From contig JALEHU010000048.1 in NCBI GenBank assembly GCA_022770365.1, forward strand, positions 1 through 40,435: a stretch of 40,435 bases of DNA, in the 5' to 3' direction. The first letter of the stretch is position 1. Each line of letters opens with the position of its first letter. Of the stretch, positions 33,388 through 40,435 are shown one piece after another. A model generated the notes under the pieces. The model ran no database searches and was not told the origin of the DNA. It worked only from the letters and a program-made list of their open reading frames with translations. The position numbers were made by a program, and so were the translations under genes. The DNA is from Blautia sp. Lineage in GTDB: Bacteria; Bacillota; Clostridia; Lachnospirales; Lachnospiraceae.

Positions 33388-34397
33388 TCCATATCCTTTC
33401 TCAGCAATTCTCTTACATAGTCGCCAAGTTCACTCCATGGAAGCTGCTGTGCATACGTTTCCGCCGCAGAGGGACCTGCATGGAACGGAAGTCTCACTTT
33501 CACTGTTTTTGACAGTACCTGCGGATAATCCCAGATGCGGAGAAGATTTTCAAACTGCGAGATTTTGCATGTGGAGATCACATCTGTCAAAACCGGCATA
33601 TAAATCCTTTTGCACTGATCCAGCAGCTGGAATAATTCCTCAATCCCATTCCCAATATCCAGCACGATCACCTCGTAAGAGCTGTGCATTACAAGCTCCG
33701 AGAGAAGTCTTTCCCAGTCCTTCCACGATGTTCCGAGGATATCCGCAGGCGCCTGCACAGGCGGTATGTAATCCAGATTATTGATGGTCTGTATCATGCT
33801 GTTCATCTTCACCATCAGATTCTGATTTTCCTGACGGACATAATACAGAAGATCACTCAGATTATGATCAAAGCCTCTTCCCATAAGCTCTTCAAATCCG
33901 GCAAACTCTTCCAGATTCAGGTAAAGCACTGCCCGCTCCCTGGCAAGCACCTGTCCAAGCGTCAATGCAAAAGATGTTTTCAGGCAGCGTCCCAGCGGGG
34001 AATACACCCCCAGTATTTCCGTAGTCTTCTTCAATACCGGAAACTGGACCGGAAGAACGGCCTTCTCTTCCCCGTAACACGCCATAACCTCTCTTATCAC
34101 ATCCGAAGAAGACTGATATTTATAAACACTGGGATACTGATCAAGTCCCGGAGAGTGTACTCCTTCCGAGAGAATCACGATCTTTCCAATATCCAGCTCC
34201 TGAACTTCCCGGCACATTGCCTTCCCGGAGATCAGCAGCAACTCAATATGATTTTCTTTTCCGTAGGCGATCAGGTTCTGCACACTGGTAAATGCCTGGA
34301 TTTCAAAAGGGATATTCTTCTTCTGATTCAGATAATCCATGAAATTGTAAGCGTAATCCACCTCCAGATCACAGACTGCAAAAATGTTTTTTCTCAA
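33384..34397 (-). CDS. TadZ/CpaE-like protein with a degenerate P-loop
   Basis: 337 residues. An N-terminal receiver-like domain (about 1-115, with LLLISG and IVILSEG strands) precedes a ParA/MinD-type domain. Where MinD proteins have KGGxGKTT, this has YSPLGRCLKTSFALTLG (about 131-147): Lys-Thr is kept but most Gly are lost. VIVLDIGNGIEELF is the Walker B-like strand. Clostridial TadZ proteins are known to have atypical P-loops, so this may be the norm in the group. TadZ places the machine at a pole. The start is TTG at 34397 with GGAGGTG five bases upstream; it overlaps the peptidase stop (TTGA). Readings further upstream lie inside that gene. Confidence 0.87.
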   Translation of the reverse strand: MRKNIFAVCDLEVDYAYNFMDYLNQKKNIPFEIQAFTSVQNLIAYGKENHIELLLISGKAMCREVQELDIGKIVILSEGVHSPGLDQYPSVYKYQSSSDVIREVMACYGEEKAVLPVQFPVLKKTTEILGVYSPLGRCLKTSFALTLGQVLARERAVLYLNLEEFAGFEELMGRGFDHNLSDLLYYVRQENQNLMVKMNSMIQTINNLDYIPPVQAPADILGTSWKDWERLLSELVMHSSYEVIVLDIGNGIEELFQLLDQCKRIYMPVLTDVISTCKISQFENLLRIWDYPQVLSKTVKVRLPFHAGPSAAETYAQQLPWSELGDYVRELLRKDME

Positions 34398-34903
34398 TAG
34401 ACACCTCCCGCATAAAGCACGACACTCAAAAAAACAGGTACTGTAAAGTGAAAATTCTCCAAAGTCATGCCTTTTCTGTAATATGGCCTGACTTCTCCTG
34501 TCTGAAAAAATTCCCGGAAATAGCGGATCAGATATTGGATCCTTGTAAAGAAACTGCCGCAAAAGATCAGAATTGCCAAAGAAATGACTGCTCCCAGCAA
34601 AAAAGAACTTAAAATACACTTCAGAACTGCTCCCGGGCCCATAACCCCGCCCAGTGCACAGAACAGCTTGATATCTCCTGGTCCCAGCATCCGGAAATAG
34701 AACAATCCTCCCAGGATCACAGCCGGAAGTATCATTCCCGCTGCAAAATCCGGAATTCCGCTGATTCCGTCCTGCAGAATCCGCCAGATAAAACCAATCG
34801 TCACAGAAAACAAAATCCATTCATTTTCCACCCGTGACGTACACAGATCCATCACTGCAGCAGTCCCCGCAATTACCAGCGGCAGACCGATATTCAGAAA
34901 CAT
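34394..34903 (-). CDS. A24-type prepilin peptidase (TadV-like)
   Basis: 169 residues with about five helices. The catalytic Asp are in AVMDLCTSRVENEWI and LGPGDIKLFCALGGVMG (GxGD). No methylase domain is present. It should cut the Flp1 prepilin and TadE-type proteins. I chose ATG 34903, preceded by GGCGGTGAAG; an in-frame ATG at 35020 has no ribosome site and would add a non-membrane tail. It is the first gene of the Tad operon, about 230 bases from the promoter. Confidence 0.9.
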   Translation of the reverse strand: MFLNIGLPLVIAGTAAVMDLCTSRVENEWILFSVTIGFIWRILQDGISGIPDFAAGMILPAVILGGLFYFRMLGPGDIKLFCALGGVMGPGAVLKCILSSFLLGAVISLAILIFCGSFFTRIQYLIRYFREFFQTGEVRPYYRKGMTLENFHFTVPVFLSVVLYAGGVY

Positions 34904-35083
34904 TTCTTCACCGCCTTTCTTCGCTGCTGTACAACGATAAAGTGTTTGTTGTAATCCATGTCCCGCATGTTCCTTTACCACGTTCAGCGACAGAATTTTT
35001 CCGACATTTTTCTCTTCCATGTGCTGTAAAGCTTCTGTGTTTTTATATATTTTATTTTTATCATTCGTATAAAATGGGATTTC

Positions 35084-35160
35084 CCGTCTGAATTAGACGG
35101 ATAGGACACCAGAAGATTTCTGGTGAGGCTCATTATAGGACAAATATTTCTGTTTGTCCA
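35084..35160 (-). promoter_or_regulatory. Tad operon promoter and hairpin-rich leader
   Basis: On the minus strand TGGACA (35155-35160) and TATAAT (35132-35137) are 17 bases apart. The transcript then has two hairpins: CACCAGAA/TTCTGGTG around three bases (35107-35125) and CCGTCT/AGACGG around five bases (35084-35100), followed by GGGAAATCCC and an AT-rich stretch. A further IR, GGACAAA/TTTGTCC, overlaps the -35 and spacer. The leader of about 230 bases could be regulatory; no known riboswitch class was recognised. Confidence 0.65.
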
Positions 35161-35233
35161 GTCCTTTTTTGAACTTTTTTATTTTATCTGTTGTGTCGAT
35201 TTATGTTTTTGCATATATATGCAAATTTTCTTC

Positions 35234-35262
35234 TTGACCAATCCTCTCTGCAGTGATAGAGT
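35234..35262 (+). promoter_or_regulatory. Candidate promoter of the small SGNH hydrolase gene
   Basis: TTGACC (35234-35239) and TAGAGT (35257-35262) are 17 bases apart. The -10 is four of six. A TATAAT at about 35300 is too close to the ribosome site to be used. Confidence 0.4.
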
Positions 35263-35319
35263 ATGCTCAACATTATCTGAACTTACCGATAAAATCATCA
35301 TATAATCTGGAGGTACCCT

Positions 35320-35949
35320 ATGACCCGATTACTTTGCCTCGGTGACAGTATTACCGATTGCGGAAGACTCTTTGATGCCCCGCCTCTTGGAAGCGGATAT
35401 GTGCAGATGCTGTCCCGCATGCTTCATGAGCATGAAATGGACTGGGAAATTTATAACCTTGGCACGGATGGCTTCACCACTGCACGTATCCTTGACCGTG
35501 CATCTATGTTTTTTCTTCCCTTAAAACCGGATATCATCACACTGCTGGCAGGCATCAACGATATCGGTCTGATGATGAATACTGACCGTACCCCGTCACA
35601 GAAAGAAGAGATGATGCAAAAAAACCTGTCTCAATATAGAGAACTCCTTCAGGTTCTGTCCAAAGCAGAATGCCCTGTTATCCTTATGGAACCCTTTATT
35701 TTCCCATGGCCGCAGGAATACAGGAACTGGATTTCCCTTATCCATACTTTATCCCTGGGTATTGAAACTCTGTCACAGGAGTTCCATTTCCCTTACATCA
35801 GGCTTCATGATACACTGAATACAGCCGCTCGGGAAAGAGGGATGGTCGCTCTCACCACAGACGGCATCCACCTTACCGAAGCCGGACATGAAATACTGGC
35901 AGAACTTTTATTTGCACAGCTCATATCACTTCCGGTAAATAATAGTTGA
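35320..35949 (+). CDS. Cytoplasmic SGNH/GDSL hydrolase
   Basis: 209 residues, no signal peptide. Block I is LLCLGDSITDCGR (Ser about 10), block II has Gly in YNLGTDGFTT, block III is LLAGINDIG, and block V is TTDGIHLTEAGHEIL (Asp and His of the triad). This matches small esterases/lysophospholipase-like enzymes of the GDSL family. The substrate is not predictable. GGAGG lies close upstream. It is followed by the GNAT gene in the same direction. It is not closely similar to the secreted SGNH domain at 8264-10522. Confidence 0.92.
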   Translation: MTRLLCLGDSITDCGRLFDAPPLGSGYVQMLSRMLHEHEMDWEIYNLGTDGFTTARILDRASMFFLPLKPDIITLLAGINDIGLMMNTDRTPSQKEEMMQKNLSQYRELLQVLSKAECPVILMEPFIFPWPQEYRNWISLIHTLSLGIETLSQEFHFPYIRLHDTLNTAARERGMVALTTDGIHLTEAGHEILAELLFAQLISLPVNNS

Positions 35950-35973
35950 CCTTTTCCGGAATTTATGTATATT
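35946..35973 (+). promoter_or_regulatory. Candidate internal promoter before the GNAT gene
   Basis: TTGACC (35946-35951) and TATATT (35968-35973) are 16 bases apart, partly inside the SGNH stop codon. It may give the GNAT gene its own transcript. Confidence 0.4.
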
Positions 35974-36026
35974 TATTTATATATATTGTATATTATTCAT
36001 CGCGTGAATATAAGAGGAGTACGACC

Positions 36027-36779
36027 ATGGAAATGAACATCAAAAAAATCGAAGATATGTCTTTAAATGCCTGGCCATCCCACAAAATGGAACTTTATGA
36101 TGGTTGGATCCTTCGTTTTTCTTATTTTTACACACATCGGACCAACAGTGTGGAACAGTTCGGAACTTCCACACTTCCCTGGAGGGAAAAGGTTTCCTAC
36201 TGCGAAAATGTTTACAAACGTCTTGGGACTCCTGCAATTTTTAAGATCAGCCCTCTTGTCTCCCAGGATTTTGATTATACCCTGGAGAACCGCGGTTATG
36301 AAATCCAGCATACCACCAATGTTATGACCGTCCGTCTCCCGGCAGCGCATCTGGATGTTTCGTATAATGACGTATGTTTTGCGGACAGTATTCCTGATGA
36401 ATGGATTCAAAGCCTGTTTGCACTGAAAGGAACCACGAATCCCGTTCACCGCGCGGTAGTCCCCTCCATGTACCGGGCAATTCCCAAAGAGACTATCTGT
36501 GCTTCTGTCAGAAAAAACGGACAGATCATAGCAACAGGACTTGGAATCCTTGATCGTGATTATATCGGCATTTATGCAATTCATGTCCGCGAAGACTGCC
36601 GCGGACAGGGAATTGCCCGTCAGATCTGTACCGGTCTCCTCAAAGAAGGACGGAAAAAAGGTGCCGAAAACGCCTATCTCCAGGTCGTGGAAGGCAATAC
36701 ACCAGCCAGAAGGCTCTATGAATCCCTAGGGTTCTACCAGTTCTATACCTACTGGTTCCGCGTCCAGCCTGCAAAATAA
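36027..36779 (+). CDS. GNAT family N-acetyltransferase
   Basis: 250 residues. The N-terminal 130 residues (AWPSHKMELYDGWILRFSYFYTHRTNSV) belong to a family of two-part acetyltransferases in which the first half is a degenerate GNAT fold. The second half (about 150-248) has the acetyl-CoA motif VREDCRGQGIARQI (motif A), then AYLQVVEGNTPARRLYESLGF (motif B). The substrate, perhaps a small amine, is unknown. The start at 36027 has GAGGAG eight bases upstream; an earlier in-frame Met at 35946 would lie in the promoter region. A terminator follows. Confidence 0.9.
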   Translation: MEMNIKKIEDMSLNAWPSHKMELYDGWILRFSYFYTHRTNSVEQFGTSTLPWREKVSYCENVYKRLGTPAIFKISPLVSQDFDYTLENRGYEIQHTTNVMTVRLPAAHLDVSYNDVCFADSIPDEWIQSLFALKGTTNPVHRAVVPSMYRAIPKETICASVRKNGQIIATGLGILDRDYIGIYAIHVREDCRGQGIARQICTGLLKEGRKKGAENAYLQVVEGNTPARRLYESLGFYQFYTYWFRVQPAK

Positions 36780-36783
36780 CAAA

Positions 36784-36816
36784 GCGCAGCCATTATCCGG
36801 CTGCGCCCTTTTTCTT
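36784..36816 (+). terminator. Rho-independent terminator after the GNAT gene
   Basis: GCGCAGCC (36784-36791) pairs perfectly with GGCTGCGC (36799-36806) around seven bases, then a T-rich tract. Confidence 0.9.
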
Positions 36817-36864
36817 TGGGGAATCGATTTTATTTTATATACATTTATACACAATAAAACTGAA

Positions 36865-37434
36865 CTAAACTGTCTTTTTTGACAGAACAGCCGGTGTCAC
36901 AGTTCCCACAACCATGCTGGTTACAGGGCTGAAATACAGAAGAGTGGTGAGTACACAATAAATCGGAATCATAATTACAAACTGAACAAGTCTGCCCGGC
37001 ATAATGGCATAGAAATTATACCCCAGGAACAGTACCAGACCTGCTGTTGTAAATACCAGAGAGCTGAAAAATCCGGTAACAACAACTGAAATGCAGATAC
37101 CAACAGTTTTTCCGGTTCTTCCTTTATTTGCAAACAGCGGTTTGATCAGAGCCGGAAGCACACCCCAGAGAACTGCAGCCACTGTGATCAATGGATTTAT
37201 TGCATATCCCTTCATGAAGCAGCCAATGATGTCTGCGCACAATCCGCACACACCGCCTGCAATCGGACCGAGCCAGAGTCCTGCGAGAATAGTACATACA
37301 CTTCCCACAGAAATACGGTAAGCTCCCAGTTCAACTACGAGAACTCTGGTGAGTACAAGATGCATGGCTACCAAAAGCGCCATAAACACCAATGTTTTTA
37401 CGTTCCAATAGGTTTTGTAACTATTTTTTTGCAT
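36865..37434 (-). CDS. folT: Folate ECF transporter S component
   Basis: 189 residues with six membrane helices. It binds folate and works with the shared ECF module (EcfA/A'/T), which is not in this window. Typical parts are TLVFMALLVAMHLVLTRVLVVELGAYRISVGSV, the LAGLWLGPIAGGVCGLCADIIGCFM segment, and the INPLIT stretch with an Asn/Pro loop. The start at 37434 has GGAGGTG nine bases upstream; reading further upstream would enter the riboswitch. A THF riboswitch-like leader and a divergent promoter precede it. Confidence 0.92.
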   Translation of the reverse strand: MQKNSYKTYWNVKTLVFMALLVAMHLVLTRVLVVELGAYRISVGSVCTILAGLWLGPIAGGVCGLCADIIGCFMKGYAINPLITVAAVLWGVLPALIKPLFANKGRTGKTVGICISVVVTGFFSSLVFTTAGLVLFLGYNFYAIMPGRLVQFVIMIPIYCVLTTLLYFSPVTSMVVGTVTPAVLSKKTV

Positions 37435-37520
37435 AATAAAAACACCTCCATAATGTTTTAAAGTAATAGAGTAGTTACTGATAAATAATAATCCCTCCAC
37501 ATTATGAGATGTTCTCACAT

Positions 37521-37627
37521 GTAGCAACGGGTGCGGAAAATATATCGTAAGCCGCCTGTCAGATTTGCGGACTTTTCGTTTCACGGCGACTCCCCAGCCA
37601 ATGAACACTTGACGCATAAATTCCTAC
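37521..37627 (-). ncRNA. THF riboswitch controlling folT
   Basis: On the minus strand the leader has, in order, GUAG, GCGUCAAGUG, GGGGAGUCGCC, GAAACGAAAAG, GGCGGCUUACGA and CCGCACCCGUUGCUAC. These match the order and core of the tetrahydrofolate riboswitch (GCGUyAAGUG ... GGAuGUCGcc ... ACGAA ... UGCAuCCG). It lies between the folT promoter and gene, where this class is known to occur. A TGAGA/TCTCA hairpin and the folT ribosome site follow; the switch mechanism is likely at translation or termination, but not clear. Confidence 0.82.
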
Positions 37628-37650
37628 TTCGCTATTATTTATTTAAGGCG

Positions 37651-37695
37651 ATTATATCACATTTTATGGAAATTTCAATATATATTTGCTATAAT
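37651..37695. promoter_or_regulatory. Divergent overlapping promoters of folT and the small CxxC gene
   Basis: The minus promoter has TTGAAA (37673-37678), 16 bases, TATAAT (37651-37656). The plus promoter has TGGAAA (37667-37672), 17 bases, TATAAT (37690-37695), preceded by ATTTGC. The two -35 boxes abut. The plus form closely copies the promoter at 17788-17816. Confidence 0.65.
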
Positions 37696-37793
37696 TCAGA
37701 TAAAAAAGCCGCATAGTTCAGAGCATTTCCCATATACTACTTTTTAATATCGCGTACAGGCAAAGTTGGTCCTGTTTAAGGAGGAAATTGCTA

Positions 37794-37994
37794 ATGAACA
37801 AAGAAAACATGCATCCGGATGACAGTCAAAACCCATACCATATCTATTATGACAATTATCTGGACACAGATGCCTGTACAGAGTGTACAGGTCTTATATA
37901 TAAAGCCGCAGAAGACCGAAAGGAATGGGATTCCTACCGGGAAGTTTATGACTTTACACCCCGGTCATCCCTGCCTGAAGATAATCCGCATTAA
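37794..37994 (+). CDS. Small acidic CxxC protein, unknown function
   Basis: 66 residues. It is acidic and Tyr-rich with one CxxC (DTDACTECTGLIYKA, about residues 26-40). No membrane segment. AAGGAGG lies nine bases before the ATG; a TTG six bases earlier is too close to that site. It precedes the lipoprotein gene by 22 bases, so the two probably share a transcript. No function recognised. Confidence 0.7.
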   Translation: MNKENMHPDDSQNPYHIYYDNYLDTDACTECTGLIYKAAEDRKEWDSYREVYDFTPRSSLPEDNPH

Positions 37995-38016
37995 CTGCAA
38001 CACGGGGAGGATATGA

Positions 38017-39162
38017 ATGAAGAAAATCATTGCTCTGTGCATCTGCTCATGCCTGGTATTTACCATGACCGGCTGCACATTAGGAGACATGCTGAAAGAA
38101 TATATCAACAATGAAGATACTGCTGTACAGGAAAGTTCTGTGGAAAAGCACCGGGTCTATATGGACGAGATTACCGGTACCCTTGTGGATTTCACCGGAA
38201 GCCAGCTTACCATGGAAAGTGAAGAGCAGACTTACACCTTCGATGTTTCCCAGGCTACTCTGGAATGTGCAGACGGAATGATTACCGGAGACGAAATCAG
38301 TGTCATTTATGAAGGTCAGCTTTCCGACACAGACACCAGCATGGTAAAGGCGCTGAAGGTGGCAGATGAATTCCACCAGAAGACACAGCTTAAGGAACGG
38401 ACATCCCAGGGGGAAGTTTTGAATCTCACTCCCAATACCATTACAATCCGGACCAAAAAAGGCAAGACTGTCACTTTTCCTGTGACGGGAACGGAACAAT
38501 ATTATCAAAACGGGCTGAATGTCGGGACATGGGTCTATGTTCATTATAAGGGAACGATTTCCAGATCCACGGATGGCGGCACTACAGTTCTGAATGCCAG
38601 CCACCTGAAGGTCTTAAGTATCTCTGACATTGAACCCCTGACGGTACCCGAGCCGACTCCTACGCCCGTACCTTCGGAGGATACCCGAGAGGAAAAGGAT
38701 AAAGAAAAACAGCTTCACGCTGCTATTCAGAATATTTCCACCAATGTACTTACCGTACTTTCTTCCGGTTCCAATGCCTCCCTGAATATAGATATCTCTC
38801 AGATTCCTGCTTATTTCAAGGGTGGTGTGGCTCCCGGCTCCTATGTAAATATCACTTATACAGGGGAGCTTAAAGAAAATACTCTGGAAGGCATCACGAT
38901 CCTGGGTGTCTCCAGCGAAGATCCGGATACCATGGCGGAGCGTAACTTTTCCTTTACGGTAACCGGAACCATCGTGGGCTCTACTGCAAATACCGTAACC
39001 ATCCAGACCAGTGACGGCGCCTCTGTCACCTGTTTCACGGAAGGTGCACAAAATTCCAGTACCGGAGGCCTGTCCATCGGAAGCGGAGTACGGATTACCT
39101 TTAATCCTGTTCTTTCCAGAGAATCCAATATTTATACTTCCCTCAAAATCGAGGACGCGTAA
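38017..39162 (+). CDS. Lipoprotein with four OB-like repeats
   Basis: 381 residues. A lipoprotein signal (MKKIIALCICSCLVFTMTGC; lipobox Cys about 20) is followed by four repeats of about 65-75 residues. They start near GTLVDFTGSQLTM, GEVLNLTPNTITI, AAIQNISTNVLTV and GTIVGSTANTVTI. Each has a first strand with a T-x-x-T/V pattern, then a stretch giving a strand such as VYVHYKG or VNITYTG, and an ending with an L-K-V or I-L-G type strand. A Pro/Thr-rich linker (TVPEPTPTPVPSEDT) splits the second and third. It sits on the outer face of the membrane; ligand unknown. Its last 20 bases overlap the amidohydrolase gene, tail to tail. Confidence 0.9.
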   Translation: MKKIIALCICSCLVFTMTGCTLGDMLKEYINNEDTAVQESSVEKHRVYMDEITGTLVDFTGSQLTMESEEQTYTFDVSQATLECADGMITGDEISVIYEGQLSDTDTSMVKALKVADEFHQKTQLKERTSQGEVLNLTPNTITIRTKKGKTVTFPVTGTEQYYQNGLNVGTWVYVHYKGTISRSTDGGTTVLNASHLKVLSISDIEPLTVPEPTPTPVPSEDTREEKDKEKQLHAAIQNISTNVLTVLSSGSNASLNIDISQIPAYFKGGVAPGSYVNITYTGELKENTLEGITILGVSSEDPDTMAERNFSFTVTGTIVGSTANTVTIQTSDGASVTCFTEGAQNSSTGGLSIGSGVRITFNPVLSRESNIYTSLKIEDA

Positions 39163-40021
39163 AAAATTTCTCCCTGATTCGCTTTTCCCCGTCCTGCAGC
39201 CATGCTGTTACTTCCGGGGAAGAGCCCAGGATATTCAGGAAGGAGTTATATTCATCCAGAGTTCCCTGTCCATGGGGCACCATATATGCTCCGGCATCAC
39301 TGCCCAGAGCAACCTTTGCTTTTTTCTCCCAGGCAAGGCGCAGGTTCTTCTCAGCGTGTTCCATGATGGGCCGAATCGTCCCATCCTCGTATCTTCCGCA
39401 TCCCAGGAGATTACGAACGGTCACAAGGGTAGGCACCCAGACTGTTTCACTGTCGGCCAGCATGGAGATGGTCTCCTCGTCCATGTAATTTCCATGCTCC
39501 ACACTGTCCACGCCGGCCTCCACAGCTGCCTGTACGCCGTAGATGCCATTTGTATGGCTCATGACCGCAAAACCTTCCTCATGGGCAATGTGTACCATTT
39601 CCCGGACTTCGTCTGCCGGAAGCGGATTTCCGGTCACAGCGCCGTGATCGTTAAAGTCCAGAAGGCCGGTGGTCATGATCTTAATAAAGTCCGCACCTTC
39701 TGCTTTTGCCTCCAAAACAAGCTCATGGTATTCCTTCATACTGTCAAATCCGCGGCCCACGATGGCACCGTAATGGCCGTTTTTATGAATGGCAAATATC
39801 GGGCTTCGGTAATCGATTCCATAATCTCCGGCAAGCTCCTTTGCCCTTTTTGATACTCCCAGCGCATCTCCTCCATCCCGTACAAAAGTGACTCCGATAT
39901 CCTGATACGCTTTCAGGTGCCTCTTTACCACCTCATCCTTTACTCCATCTCGGTGGATATCCACAGCCTTCCTGTAATTTTCGCCATCCATGATCATATG
40001 CGCATGGCATTCTCCTAACAT
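39143..40021 (-). CDS. Metal-dependent amidohydrolase
   Basis: 292 residues of an alpha/beta barrel. Metal ligands are visible: ECHAHM (HxH, about residues 4-6), FIKIMTTG (the Lys position, about 143), VMSHTNG, SVEHGNYMD and LGSDAG (Asp about 238). The family includes imidazolonepropionase-like and prolidase-like hydrolases; here the short N-terminus lacks the first beta-sandwich half common in the full-length form. The start at 40021 has GAGGTGAG five bases upstream; a longer reading to 40060 is less likely. Substrate unknown. Confidence 0.87.
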   Translation of the reverse strand: MLGECHAHMIMDGENYRKAVDIHRDGVKDEVVKRHLKAYQDIGVTFVRDGGDALGVSKRAKELAGDYGIDYRSPIFAIHKNGHYGAIVGRGFDSMKEYHELVLEAKAEGADFIKIMTTGLLDFNDHGAVTGNPLPADEVREMVHIAHEEGFAVMSHTNGIYGVQAAVEAGVDSVEHGNYMDEETISMLADSETVWVPTLVTVRNLLGCGRYEDGTIRPIMEHAEKNLRLAWEKKAKVALGSDAGAYMVPHGQGTLDEYNSFLNILGSSPEVTAWLQDGEKRIREKFFTRPRF

Positions 40022-40084
40022 ACTCTCACCTCTGATTTTTTCCAGCGCAGGCATTCCCAATCTATGTCTGCCCCATCCAATTTG

Positions 40085-40435
40085 TCAGCGTTCAAAAAAC
40101 TTTCTGATTTTTTCTTCATCTGCCTGCACCGAACCCTGTACAAAGAAAGGCTTTCCGCCTCCACGTCCGTTTAATGCCGCATTCATCTCTTTTGTAAACT
40201 GACGCAGATCCCCGTTTATCTCGCCCATAGCGTATTTGTAGCTGCCATCCGGATTTTTGGAAAATACCGCACAGCAGCCCTCGCAGGTCTGCATCACAGC
40301 GTCCGTAAGCTTGCGCACACTGTCAGCCTCCAGTCCTTCCTTAAACAGAAGCACACTTCCGTGACCCTCCCATTTTTTCGCTTCGCTGGAAAACATTTCT
40401 TCTTCCATAGAGTGAATCCTGCCTTTCAAGGCAAA
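40085..40435 (-). CDS. AlaX-like alanyl-tRNA editing protein, C-terminal part
   Basis: The frame is open to the right edge, so only the last 116 or so residues are seen. They match the DHHA1 domain that ends AlaX-L and alanyl-tRNA synthetase: VLLFKEGLEADSVRKLTDAVMQTCEG, CCAVFSKNPDGSYKYAMG and ALNGRGGGKPFFVQGSVQA. A stand-alone editing protein is favoured over a full alaS because the preceding residues (a short coil with MEEEMFSSEA) look like the AlaX-L linker. It may remove Ser or Gly from mischarged tRNA-Ala. The catalytic domain is outside the window. Confidence 0.8.
   Translation of the reverse strand, partial: FALKGRIHSMEEEMFSSEAKKWEGHGSVLLFKEGLEADSVRKLTDAVMQTCEGCCAVFSKNPDGSYKYAMGEINGDLRQFTKEMNAALNGRGGGKPFFVQGSVQADEEKIRKFFER

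Noticed and set aside
33384-34820. 478-codon reading of the TadZ gene
   Set aside because: The first 141 codons overlap the prepilin peptidase gene. The TTG at 34397 has a strong ribosome site and gives a normal TadZ length.
35040-35135. c-di-GMP riboswitch before the Tad operon
   Set aside because: The hairpins lack the conserved bases of either known class, so only an unidentified leader is reported.

Overview
The window looks like chromosomal DNA of a low-to-mid GC Gram-positive gut anaerobe of the Lachnospiraceae type (Blautia/Ruminococcus/Dorea-like). Evidence: strong AGGAGG-type ribosome sites, a class II (Firmicutes) GalT, a Tad pilus locus without a secretin, a YtrA-type GntR/ABC operon, a THF riboswitch-type leader before folT, and a sigma/anti-sigma pair of the clostridial kind. 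No rRNA, tRNA or CRISPR array was seen. The assignment is inference from gene style, not from a marker gene.

Layout. 1-3.4 kb is an accessory stretch: the first codons of a leftward gene behind a long structured leader, an unknown 153-aa gene, a GntR-ABC transporter operon with an operator-like palindrome on its promoter, and the tail of an IS66 transposase. 3.5-8.2 kb is a leftward operon: asnS, a YhaO-like nuclease, a short YhaN-like ATPase and a membrane-anchored protein. 8.3-10.5 kb encodes a large secreted protein with six beta repeats and an SGNH hydrolase domain. The intergenic space behind it carries a 185-bp terminal-inverted-repeat element; a 37-bp derivative lies at 17.9 kb. 11-20.3 kb holds galT, an 818-aa exported protein with a methyltransferase, a small Arg/Cys-tailed protein, mtnN, a TSCPD protein, a broken cytidine deaminase and a beta-CASP RNase-like hydrolase. 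20.4-25.1 kb holds a truncated anti-sigma-like protein with a decayed downstream region, murG, an ECF-type sigma factor, a HIT protein, a sensorless histidine kinase and a rhomboid protease.

25.3-34.9 kb is one leftward Tad (type IVc pilus-like) operon. In transcription order: prepilin peptidase, TadZ/CpaE, TadA/CpaF ATPase, TadB, TadC, Flp1-type pilin, DUF5702 protein, a TadE-like protein with two His/Cys modules, a second prepilin peptidase, a small TadE, and a DUF6382-FHA protein. Its junctions are mostly overlapping or very short, and a promoter with a hairpin-rich leader lies upstream. 35.3-40.4 kb holds a small SGNH hydrolase, a GNAT acetyltransferase, folT with its riboswitch, a small CxxC protein, a four-repeat lipoprotein, an amidohydrolase, and the C-terminal part of an AlaX-like editing protein cut by the window edge.

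The most useful leads are the Tad locus (two peptidases, a TadC with a large insert, a TadZ with a degenerate P-loop, a His/Cys TadE), the terminal-inverted-repeat element and its deletion derivative, the split and decayed sigma/anti-sigma pair, and the structured leader at the left edge.
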